Assembly: GCA_964385645.1 (NCBI GenBank)
Contig: CAYLPT010000058.1
Location: forward strand, 1 to 41,715
DNA: 41,715 bases
Direction of reading: 5' to 3'
Origin: CAYLPT01 sp964385645
GTDB lineage: Bacteria; Armatimonadota; Hebobacteria; Hebobacterales; Hebobacteraceae
The translations under genes and the position numbers were made by a program. Positions 32,683 to 40,590 of this stretch are shown in pieces; the first letter of the stretch is position 1, and the number at the start of each line of letters is the position of its first letter. The notes under the pieces are model-generated. The model saw only the letters and a list, made by a program, of their open reading frames with translations. It ran no database searches and had not been told where the DNA came from.

Positions 32683-33798
32683 TCAGCGGGCGCGCAGGCT
32701 GCGGGCGAGCTCCTTGCGCAGGCTCAGGTAGTGCTCCAGGTGCTCGACGGGGATGTCGTGCGTCAGCCCGCCGCCCACGTTGACGACGAAGCGCCGCGCC
32801 CGGGAGCCCACCTCCATGCACTCCCGGACCTCGCGGGCGATCGCCTCCCGGGGCCCGCGCGCCAGCGTGCTGCTGTTGATGTTCCCGATGAGGATCTTGT
32901 CGGGATAGCGTTCGACCAGCGAGCCGAGGTCCACCAGGTACTCGAAGTTGAGCCCCTCCGCGCCGGCCGCGAAGACATCGTCCACGAACTCCGAGCAATC
33001 GCCATCGCTGGTGAAGATGATGGGCACACCCTTGTCGAGCAGGGGCCGGAAGATCGTCGGGTAGTGGGGGAAGATGTGTCGGCGGTACCACGCGGGGGAG
33101 AAGACCGGCCCGCTGGACATGGTCAGGTCGTCGTGGAGGATGAAGGCGTGCAGTCCCTCGACCTGGGACCAAGCGGTGGTGATGCGCAGCGACACCTCGG
33201 CGAAGCGCTCCATCAGGGCCCCGAAGCGCCGTTCGTCCTCCATGCCCGCGAGGCACAGCAGCTCGAAGCCGAAGATCGCCAGGGGCCAGTGGAAGCAGGT
33301 GGTGTAGTGGTGCGGGATGGGGTAGCACAGCTCGCCCGTGCTCGCCAGCATCGCCTGGTACTGGACAGTGAACTCCTGCCGGTACTCCTGGACCGTCTTG
33401 GGGAAGTGGGCCAGGGGCTGGAACTCGAGCGCCTCCTCGACCGAGGCCGGCTTGGGCACGTGCACGAAATGGCGGCCGTCCTCCTGGTGCGCGGCGGCGA
33501 AGATCCCCCACTGCACAACGGGAAGGCCCTGGGGGTTGCGCTTCACGGTCTCGCCGTCCTCCCAGTCGTAGACCGGCGAGCCCGGCCCCGGCAGGCCCCC
33601 GCCCCACAGCAGGTCCACCTCGAAGGCGTCGGCGACCCGCCGGAAGGCCTCGCCGATGCGGTCCGGCTCCGCCACCGGGTCAATGCCCGAGAAGTGTCGG
33701 ATCGCAGCGCGGGACAGCCCTCCCAGGTGCTCCATCACAGGGATCCGCGCGCCGTCGTAGTCCGGCCGCAGCACCGCGAGCCCGAGGTCCTTCGCCAT
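32683..33798 (-). CDS. URO-D-superfamily protein (copy A, zinc motif lost)
   Basis: 371 residues with AGGAGA before the ATG. It resembles the uroporphyrinogen decarboxylase / corrinoid methyltransferase (MtaA-like) superfamily: LHDDLTMSSGPVFSPAWYRRHIFPHY is the typical strand and loop before the substrate site. Where MtaA-type members have H-x-C for zinc, this protein has TSDGDCSEF, with no histidine. True HemE also lacks that zinc site, but the N-terminus is not HemE-like and no other heme gene is near. It is convergent with the GHL15-like gene and divergent from the GHL6-like one. Function unknown; a sugar-linked role is inferred from neighbours. Confidence 0.88.
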   Translation of the reverse strand: MAKDLGLAVLRPDYDGARIPVMEHLGGLSRAAIRHFSGIDPVAEPDRIGEAFRRVADAFEVDLLWGGGLPGPGSPVYDWEDGETVKRNPQGLPVVQWGIFAAAHQEDGRHFVHVPKPASVEEALEFQPLAHFPKTVQEYRQEFTVQYQAMLASTGELCYPIPHHYTTCFHWPLAIFGFELLCLAGMEDERRFGALMERFAEVSLRITTAWSQVEGLHAFILHDDLTMSSGPVFSPAWYRRHIFPHYPTIFRPLLDKGVPIIFTSDGDCSEFVDDVFAAGAEGLNFEYLVDLGSLVERYPDKILIGNINSSTLARGPREAIAREVRECMEVGSRARRFVVNVGGGLTHDIPVEHLEHYLSLRKELARSLRAR

Positions 33799-33992
33799 GC
33801 TGGTCTCCTCTCATCGTCCTCCCGCGCCGGGGAGGCCTCTGTGGTTCCCCGCGCGCCGCGGCAGCCCTGCGGGCGACCTGCCACCCTGGCGAGCAGCGCG
33901 GCCGCGGCCCCGGGAACCCAGCAAGGATTCTGCGCCGCGGGAGAATGCACTGCCGCCCTGGGGTCGAATCACGTGTGGCTGAGGAGGCGCCA

Positions 33993-35984
33993 ATGAGTGA
34001 GCTGCCCTTTCGCCAGATCCACCTTGACTTCCATACCAGCGAGCACATCCCGCGGGTGGGGGCTGACTTCGACCCGGATGAGTTCGCTGACACGCTCGCC
34101 GCGGCGCACGTGAACGCCATCAACCTGTTCGCCCGCTGTCACCACGGGTGGGTGTACTACAACACCCGCCGCTTCCCCGAGCGCCGCCACCCGCACCTGG
34201 CCTGCAACCTGCTGGAGCAGCAGATCGAGGCCTGCCACGCCCGGGGGATCGTGACGCCCATCTACGTGACCTGCGGCTGGGACGACTACACGGCTCGGGA
34301 GCACCCGGAGTGGCTGGTGCTCGACGAGAACGGCTGCCAGGTGGGCACGAAGCCCTTCGAGGCGGGCTTCTACCGGCGCCTGTGCTTCAATACCCCTTAC
34401 GTGGATTTCCTCGAGGCCCACACAGTGGAGCTGTGTGAGATGTTCGAGGTGGATGGGTTCTGGTTCGATATCTGCTCGGCCACGCCGTGCTGTTGCCGCT
34501 ACTGCCGGGAGGGGATGCTGGCCGAGGGGCTGGACCCCTCGGACGCCGGCCAGCGGGAGAGGTACGCGGAGGAGGTGCTGCTGCGCTTCCAGGAGCGCCT
34601 GTCCCGCGTCGTCCGTTCCCACCACCCCGACGCGACTATCTACTACAACGGCAACAGCGGCACGGTGATCCGCAGGACGCTGCACACCTTCACCCACCTC
34701 GACCTGGAGTCCCTGCCCGGCGGCGTCTGGGGCTACCTGCACTTCCCCGTCACCCAACGCTATGCCCGCGCCCTGGGCGCCGAGACCGTGGGCATGACCG
34801 GCAAGTTCCACACCTGGTGGGGCGACTTCCACTCCTTCAAGAACCGGGCCGCGCTCGAGTACGAGTGCCTGCGCTCGCTCGCGCTGGGGGCCAAGTGCTC
34901 GATCGGCGACCAGCTCCATCCCACGGGCAGGATCTGCCAGGCCACCTACGAGCTGATTGGCGAGATCTACAAGAAGGTCGAGGCGGCGGAGGCCTGGTGC
35001 CAGGGTGTGCAGCCGGTCGCCGACATCGGGGTGCTGACGCCCGAGGAGTTCGCGCCCGCGGCGGCCGGGCGGGTGGACCCGATCGTCGCCGCCGCGACTC
35101 GGATGCTCCAGGAGCTCCGGCACCAGTTCGACATCCTCGACTCGCAGTCCGACTTCTCGGGCTACCGGGTCCTCATTCTTCCCGACGCCATCCCGGTGGA
35201 TGAGAAGCTGGCCGAGCGGCTCACGGGCTTCCTCGCCCGGGGCGGCGCGCTGATCGCCTCCCACCGCGCCGGGCTCACGCCGGAGGGCAATCGCTTCGCG
35301 CTCGAGGAGTTCGGGGTGCGCCTCGTGGGCGAAGCGCCCTACTCGCCGGACTTCCTCCTGCCGGGCGCGCTCGGGGCCGGGCTGCCCGACACCCCGCACG
35401 TCATGTACCTGCGCGGGCTCGCCGTCGAGCCCGCGGCAGGCGCCCAGGTGCTGTGCCCGGTCGAAAAACCCTACTTCAACCGCACCTGGCGCCACTTCTG
35501 CTCCCACCAGCATACCCCGGCCGAGGGGCCGGCCGACTACCCGGGCGTCGTGCGCGCGGGGAGCTGCATCTACTTCGCGCACCCCATCTTCGCGACCTAC
35601 GACCAGTACGCACCCCTCTGGTGCCGGTCGCTGCTGGGCGCGGCCCTCGACCTGTTGCTGCCCGAGCCGGCCGTGCGAGCCGGCGGCCCGAGCACCGCCT
35701 GCTTCACCCTCAACAGCCAGCCCGACCATCGGCGGCTGGTGCTCCACGTGCTGCACTACATCCCGGAGCGCCGGGCCGCGCAGCTCGACATCATCGAGGA
35801 CGTGATCCCGCTCTTCGATGTGCCGGTGTCGGTCCGAGCGCCCCAGGGCGCCCGCGCCGTCGAGCTCGTGCCGCAGGGAGAGCCGCTGCCCTTCACCCAG
35901 CGGGACGGCCGCCTCGAGTTCACCCTCCCCAGGGTCGAGGGGCACCAGATGGTGTGCATCGCGCTGTCGGGGGAGCGAGCATGA
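33993..35984 (+). CDS. GHL6-like putative glycoside hydrolase with GH42-type trimerisation domain
   Basis: ATG 33993 has GAGGAGG 5 bases upstream; the frame is open to 33945. No signal peptide, so it is cytoplasmic, in contrast to the secreted relative at 19524. The 663 residues start with a TIM barrel (FRQIHLDFHTSEHIPRVG), with the putative catalytic Asp in VDGFWFDIC and a Cys cluster C166-C167-C168-x2-C171. From about 360 there is a Rossmann-like trimerisation domain (VADIGVLTPEEFAP, YRVLILPDAIPVDE, LARGGALIASHRAG) and a C-terminal beta-sandwich. It overlaps the next gene by ATGA. Likely hydrolysis of an imported oligosaccharide; linkage unknown. Confidence 0.9.
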   Translation: MSELPFRQIHLDFHTSEHIPRVGADFDPDEFADTLAAAHVNAINLFARCHHGWVYYNTRRFPERRHPHLACNLLEQQIEACHARGIVTPIYVTCGWDDYTAREHPEWLVLDENGCQVGTKPFEAGFYRRLCFNTPYVDFLEAHTVELCEMFEVDGFWFDICSATPCCCRYCREGMLAEGLDPSDAGQRERYAEEVLLRFQERLSRVVRSHHPDATIYYNGNSGTVIRRTLHTFTHLDLESLPGGVWGYLHFPVTQRYARALGAETVGMTGKFHTWWGDFHSFKNRAALEYECLRSLALGAKCSIGDQLHPTGRICQATYELIGEIYKKVEAAEAWCQGVQPVADIGVLTPEEFAPAAAGRVDPIVAAATRMLQELRHQFDILDSQSDFSGYRVLILPDAIPVDEKLAERLTGFLARGGALIASHRAGLTPEGNRFALEEFGVRLVGEAPYSPDFLLPGALGAGLPDTPHVMYLRGLAVEPAAGAQVLCPVEKPYFNRTWRHFCSHQHTPAEGPADYPGVVRAGSCIYFAHPIFATYDQYAPLWCRSLLGAALDLLLPEPAVRAGGPSTACFTLNSQPDHRRLVLHVLHYIPERRAAQLDIIEDVIPLFDVPVSVRAPQGARAVELVPQGEPLPFTQRDGRLEFTLPRVEGHQMVCIALSGERA

Positions 35985-38212
35985 AACCAGCACTAGCAGG
36001 GGCGCTGGCCGCCGCCGCGCTCGCGAGCGCCTCCAGAGGAGATACCATGCAGAGCAGTCCCCAGCTGGCCAACGTCCAGGCCGTCTTCTACGTGTGCGCG
36101 GCCTCCGGCGATGACGCGAACTCGGGCGATGAGGCCGCGCCGTTCCGCACGATCCCGCGCGCCCAGGGCGCGGTGCGGGAGACCATCGCCGCGGGGATGA
36201 CGGGCGACGTGGTCGTCCACCTGCGGGGCGGCGTATACTACCTCGACGCCGCGCTGCACTTCGACGCGCGCGACTCGGGCCGGGATGGCCACCAGGTCAT
36301 CTACCGGAGCTATCCGGGCGAGCGCGCGGAGATCGTCGGCGGCCGGCCGGTCAGCGGCTGGGAGCACGTGGGCGATGGCCTGTACCGCGCCCCCATGCCC
36401 AAGGATCGCGTCTTCTGGGCGCTATTCGAGAACGGGCAGTGGTGTCCGCCCGCGCGAGAGCCGAATGAGGGCTACCTGCGTGCCGCCGACGGCTCCCAGA
36501 CCGCGGAGGGGACGACTGTCACCTTCGCGGAGGGCGATTTGCCGGAGCCCTTCGACTGGCGGCACGCGCGGGTGGCGATCTGGGCCGGCGCCTTCCACGA
36601 GGGCAACAACTACGACTGGTGGGAGACCATTGCACCCATCGAGGAGGTGGACTGGGACACGCGCACCATCCGGCTGGCGACGCGGACCTACTGGAACGCC
36701 AGCAAGGGCAACCGCTACTACGTCATGGGCGCGAAGGCCTTCCTGGACCAACCGGGCGAGTGGCACCTAGACCGTGACGAGGGGGCGCTCTACTATCGGC
36801 CGCGGCGCACCCCCATCGAGGAGCAGTGCATCGTCGCCCCGACGACCAAGAGCGTGATTCGGGTCGAGGGCGAGAGCATGGACCGGCTGGCGGAGAACAT
36901 CGTCTTCCAGGACCTGGTGCTCTCGCAGTCCGATGCACCCGGGACGTTTGCGCCCGGCGTCGCGGCAAGCACACAGGGCCTGGTGTACATGCGCAATGCG
37001 CGCAACATCTCCCTGCGCGACTGTCACATCTACGGTGCCGGCGGCAATGGCGTGTCGTTCGAGCAGTACAACCAGGGGCACGTCGTGTCTGGCTGCCTCA
37101 TCGAGGAGGTGGGCTACTGCGCGGTGATGGTGCTCGGGTTCTGGCCCGGCGGCGGTCCCTTCAACAGCCCCGCGGAGGCCTTCGTCAACCGGGGGCACAC
37201 GATCACAGACAACTACCTGCGCGGCGGTGGACGGCGGGTCGGCCACGGCTCGGGGGTGTGGATCCACCACAGCGGCGAGAATCAGGTCTCCTACAATCTG
37301 ATCGAGGACATGCCGCGCTACGGGGTCGAGCTGCTGGGATCCAGCTACGAGTTCATGAAGCCCGCGCCGGAGCGGGGACACGATGGGGTCTACTACGGTC
37401 AGACCGTGACGTGGGAGAACCACATGGAGTTCATCCACACGCGGGGCAACCGCATCGTCTTCAACGAGCTGCGCGACTTGATGAAGAACGGCCAGGATGG
37501 CGGCGCAATCACGGCCTGGGGGACGGGCACCGGGAACGTGATCTCAGACAATCTGATCCACAGCATGAACGCGTTCTGGTCGCAGAACCATGGCATCCTC
37601 ATCGGGATCTACCTGGACGACGCGGCAAAGCACTTCACGGTCACGCGCAACGTCGTCGCCCGCCTGAGCGGCTCCGACATGGTGTACCCGTTCCTCATCA
37701 AAGGCGTCCACAACGTAGTCAGCAACAACATCGCGGCCGACAACCAAGCGCGGGCCAGCTTCTACATGATCAAGGCGGGCCTGGCCGGGCTCCCCGACTC
37801 GGTACCCGGGGTCGAGGACGAGCCGGTCGAGCACGCGACCTTCACCCGCAACATCGCCTACCAGAGGGGCGGCTCCACCGTCTACCAGTTCTACCCGTGG
37901 ACGGATACGATGGTCGCGGAATCGGACCACAACGTCTTCTACCACCCCGACGGCGCCTACCAGGTCGTCATAGACTGGCGGCCCGTGCCCTGGGAGGAGT
38001 GGAGGCGTCTTCTCGGCGGGAAGTATGACCAGCACAGCGTGCTCGCGGACCCGGAGTTCACTGACCCGGAGCACTTCGACTACCGGCTGCGGCCAGGCTC
38101 GCCGGCGCTGGCGCTGGGGTTCGAGGAGATAGACCTGAGCCGCGTCGGGCCGCGGCCAGGCTTCCGCTTCGCGGCGCAGATCGAGCAAGCTAACCGGCGC
38201 TTCGGCCGGTGA
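35981..38212 (+). CDS. Secreted parallel beta-helix protein, GH141-like architecture
   Basis: 743 residues from ATG 35981, overlapping the upstream stop by 4 bases with GGGGAG ahead; the frame is open far upstream but only as a shadow. A short Ala-rich signal-like start (ALAGALAAAALASAS) is followed by FYVCAASGDDANSGDEAAPF, then AVRETIAAGMTGDVVVHLRGG, a start seen in large beta-helix enzymes such as GH141 and GH110-type proteins. Helix coils follow from about 290 to 620 (ARNISLRDCHIYG, NQVSYNLIEDM, NRIVFNELRDL, FTVTRNVVARL). GH141 includes alpha-L-fucosidase activity, which would match the fuconolactonase-like gene at 22830; this is inference from layout. Confidence 0.9.
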   Translation: MKPALAGALAAAALASASRGDTMQSSPQLANVQAVFYVCAASGDDANSGDEAAPFRTIPRAQGAVRETIAAGMTGDVVVHLRGGVYYLDAALHFDARDSGRDGHQVIYRSYPGERAEIVGGRPVSGWEHVGDGLYRAPMPKDRVFWALFENGQWCPPAREPNEGYLRAADGSQTAEGTTVTFAEGDLPEPFDWRHARVAIWAGAFHEGNNYDWWETIAPIEEVDWDTRTIRLATRTYWNASKGNRYYVMGAKAFLDQPGEWHLDRDEGALYYRPRRTPIEEQCIVAPTTKSVIRVEGESMDRLAENIVFQDLVLSQSDAPGTFAPGVAASTQGLVYMRNARNISLRDCHIYGAGGNGVSFEQYNQGHVVSGCLIEEVGYCAVMVLGFWPGGGPFNSPAEAFVNRGHTITDNYLRGGGRRVGHGSGVWIHHSGENQVSYNLIEDMPRYGVELLGSSYEFMKPAPERGHDGVYYGQTVTWENHMEFIHTRGNRIVFNELRDLMKNGQDGGAITAWGTGTGNVISDNLIHSMNAFWSQNHGILIGIYLDDAAKHFTVTRNVVARLSGSDMVYPFLIKGVHNVVSNNIAADNQARASFYMIKAGLAGLPDSVPGVEDEPVEHATFTRNIAYQRGGSTVYQFYPWTDTMVAESDHNVFYHPDGAYQVVIDWRPVPWEEWRRLLGGKYDQHSVLADPEFTDPEHFDYRLRPGSPALALGFEEIDLSRVGPRPGFRFAAQIEQANRRFGR

Positions 38213-38222
38213 GGAGTGGCTG

Positions 38223-39317
38223 ATGCAGACCCCGAGGGAGGTCGTAAGCAGGATCGTGAGGCGCGACAGCCCGGACCGCATCGGGCTCTACGACTTCTAC
38301 TGGCCAGACGCGCTGCGCCGGTGGGCGGCTGAGGGCTATCCGACCGACGAGCAGGGCAACCCGCGGGACGCCACAGACGTGTTCGGGCTGGACATGTGCG
38401 GCGTGGGAGGGTGGTTCGACGCGCTGCCCTGGCGGGGTTGGTCGGAGGTGGTGGAGGAGTCGGAGGAGTGGATCGTGCGCCGCAACGGGGCGGGGGCTGC
38501 GCTCAAGTACTGGAAGCACAAGTCCGGCACGCCGGAGCACATTGACTTCCGCATGACCAGCCGGGAGGTGTGGGAGCGGGACTATCGGCCCCATGTGGTG
38601 AAGCTCGACCGGGAGCGCGTCGACCTGGAGGGGGCAAGGCGAGCTTACGCGGCGCGCCGGGAGCAGGACCTCTGGGTCTACTACGGGCACCTGTTCCTGT
38701 TCGAGAACATGCGCCAGAGCATGGGCGATGTCTGCCTGTACGAGAGCCTGCTCCTCGACCCCGGATGGATTCACGACTACGGCCGCGTTTACACCGACTT
38801 CTTCAAGGCCCATTTTCAGCTACTCATTGACGAAGTCGGGGCGCCCGACGGCATCTGGATCTTCGAGGACCTGGGCTATCGCAACGGGCTGTTCTGCTCC
38901 CCCCGGGTCCTGGAGCAGCTCATCTTCCCCTACTACCGGGAGCTGGTGGACCACTTCCACGCGCAGGGCCTGCCGGTGATCCTGCACAGCTGCGGGGGCA
39001 TCGAGGCCGCCCTGCCCCTGATCGTCGAGGCCGGCTTCGATGGCCTCAACCCCATGGAGGTCAAGGCCGGCTGCGACGTGGTCCGCTTCGCCAGGCGCTA
39101 CGGCGACCGGCTCTGTTTCTGCGGCGGCCTGGATGTGCGCATCCTCGAGTCAGGCGACCGGGAGCACATCCGCCGCGAGATCGTCTCCCTGCTCCGGGCC
39201 ATGAAGGACACCGGCGCCGGATATCTGTTCGGGTCCGACCACTCGGTCACGCCCAATGTGTCCTATGAGGACTACCGGTTCGCGCTCGATGTGTACCGGG
39301 AGCAGATGATCTACTGA
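38223..39317 (+). CDS. URO-D-superfamily protein (copy B, MtaA-like zinc motif present)
   Basis: 364 residues; GAGGAG 6 bases before the ATG, 10 bases after the upstream stop. URO-D fold with the MtaA/MtbA zinc pattern: His255-x-Cys257 (LHSCGG) and a further Cys at 298 or 300 (LCFCGGLD). FEDLGYRNGLFCSPRVLEQLIFPYY and LFGSDHSVTPNVSYEDY are also family-typical. MtaA-type enzymes move a methyl group from a methylated corrinoid protein to coenzyme M; no corrinoid protein or activase is in this window. As it sits in a polysaccharide cluster, an O-demethylation of sugars is a possible but unproven idea. Confidence 0.9.
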   Translation: MQTPREVVSRIVRRDSPDRIGLYDFYWPDALRRWAAEGYPTDEQGNPRDATDVFGLDMCGVGGWFDALPWRGWSEVVEESEEWIVRRNGAGAALKYWKHKSGTPEHIDFRMTSREVWERDYRPHVVKLDRERVDLEGARRAYAARREQDLWVYYGHLFLFENMRQSMGDVCLYESLLLDPGWIHDYGRVYTDFFKAHFQLLIDEVGAPDGIWIFEDLGYRNGLFCSPRVLEQLIFPYYRELVDHFHAQGLPVILHSCGGIEAALPLIVEAGFDGLNPMEVKAGCDVVRFARRYGDRLCFCGGLDVRILESGDREHIRREIVSLLRAMKDTGAGYLFGSDHSVTPNVSYEDYRFALDVYREQMIY

Positions 39318-39362
39318 GGGACGCCGGCGGCACAGGCAGGCACGGCAGCGAAAGGGACCAGG

Positions 39363-40397
39363 ATGGCGGCAGACACGATCGAGGCGCGCAAGGAGCGCTG
39401 GCGGGGGCAGGTGCTCGGGACCGACCCGCCGGCCCACCTGTTTATGATCGTCTACGACCCGGGGGGGCCTGAGCGCCCTCTGCCGTGGCCGACCCGGAAG
39501 GCGGAGCGAGTGGAGTGGGCCTGGCAGCTCTACCTGCGCCAGCGCGAGCGCGCGGAGTGGCTCCGCGACGACACCGTCCCCTTCCTGAACCTCTACACCG
39601 GCACCGAGATCTTCGCCGAAGCCTTCGGCTGCCCCGTCCACCGGCCTGAGAACGAGATGCCGTTCGCCCTGCCTTGTGTGAGCAGCGCCAGGGAGGCTGA
39701 TCGGCTCCGGGCGCCCAGCGTAGACGCCTACCCGCTGGGCGACCTGTGGGAGATGGCCGACGAGCTGCGCCGCCGCGCCGGCCCGGAGGCGCCTCTGCGA
39801 CTCCCCGACCTCCAGAGCCCCATGGACATCACAGCGCTCATCTGGGACAAGAACGACCTTTATCGCGCGCTGGTGGAGGCCCCCGAAGCCGTCAAGGCGC
39901 TATCCGCGAAGGTCACAAGCCTGCTCAGCGCCTTCCTGGACGCGTGGTTCGAGCGCTATGGGACAGAGTACATCGCCCACTACCCGGACTACCTCATGTC
40001 GGGAGGCTTCACAGTCTCCGAGGACGAGGCCGGAGCGGTCAGCCCGGGGATGTTCGCCGAGTTCTTCCAGCCCCACCTCGAGGCCCTCTCGCAGCGCTAC
40101 GGCGGCCTCGGGGTGCACTGCTGCGCGCACGCGCGCCACCAGTGGGAGGGCTTCCGGCGGCTGCCCAACCTGCGGGTGCTGAACTTGGTGCAGCCCCCGG
40201 AGATCATCCGCGAGGCATATGGCTTCTTCGCCGACGGCATCCTCCAGTACCACAGTTGGTGCGGCGAGGGCCCGCCGTGGACGTGGCCGGAGCAGCACCC
40301 GCCCAGGTCGCGGGTAGTGATGGAGGTCGCGGCGGGCTCGCGGGAGGAGGCGATGGAGCTGTCAGAGCGCCTGTGGGCGGCCTGCGGGAGGGAATAG
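39363..40397 (+). CDS. URO-D-superfamily protein (copy C, divergent)
   Basis: 344 residues, 45 bases after copy B, with AAGGGA before the ATG. Less typical, but SGGFTVSEDEAGAVSPGMFAEFF and LGVHCCAHARHQWEGF correspond to the substrate-site loop and H-x-C motif of the superfamily, and QYHSWCGEG supplies a second His/Cys pair. The sequence differs greatly from copies A and B, so this is not a recent duplication. It ends the cluster: the next gene has its own promoter. Function unknown. Confidence 0.85.
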   Translation: MAADTIEARKERWRGQVLGTDPPAHLFMIVYDPGGPERPLPWPTRKAERVEWAWQLYLRQRERAEWLRDDTVPFLNLYTGTEIFAEAFGCPVHRPENEMPFALPCVSSAREADRLRAPSVDAYPLGDLWEMADELRRRAGPEAPLRLPDLQSPMDITALIWDKNDLYRALVEAPEAVKALSAKVTSLLSAFLDAWFERYGTEYIAHYPDYLMSGGFTVSEDEAGAVSPGMFAEFFQPHLEALSQRYGGLGVHCCAHARHQWEGFRRLPNLRVLNLVQPPEIIREAYGFFADGILQYHSWCGEGPPWTWPEQHPPRSRVVMEVAAGSREEAMELSERLWAACGRE

Positions 40398-40447
40398 GGC
40401 AGACGTGGTGGGGGCGTACGGGGCTGGCGTCCGCAGGCCTGGGGGGG

Positions 40448-40476
40448 TTGACAGGTCGGGTCCGGCGGCGTATACT
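40448..40476 (+). promoter_or_regulatory. Strong sigma70-like promoter TTGACA-N17-TATACT
   Basis: Perfect TTGACA (40448-40453), 17-base spacer, TATACT (40471-40476). It is the best promoter match in the window and lies 115 bases before the LacI-family start. Transcription would start near 40483. Confidence 0.8.
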
Positions 40477-40486
40477 GGTCTGTGAC

Positions 40487-40498
40487 GGTAGCGCTAAC
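40487..40498. promoter_or_regulatory. LacI-family operator-like palindrome
   Basis: GGTAGCGCTAAC holds the perfect 8-bp palindrome TAGCGCTA (40489-40496), one mismatch from the common LacI-family operator core GTTAGCGCTAAC. Placed just after the predicted transcription start, it would let the repressor block its own gene. Confidence 0.55.
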
Positions 40499-40590
40499 AT
40501 GGGTCCCGGCGGGCCGTCGGGTGGGAGCGGCTGCCTGTGTGCACCAGCTCCTGATGCGGGCGTCGGGGCTGTGGGGCGCCGAGTACACCA

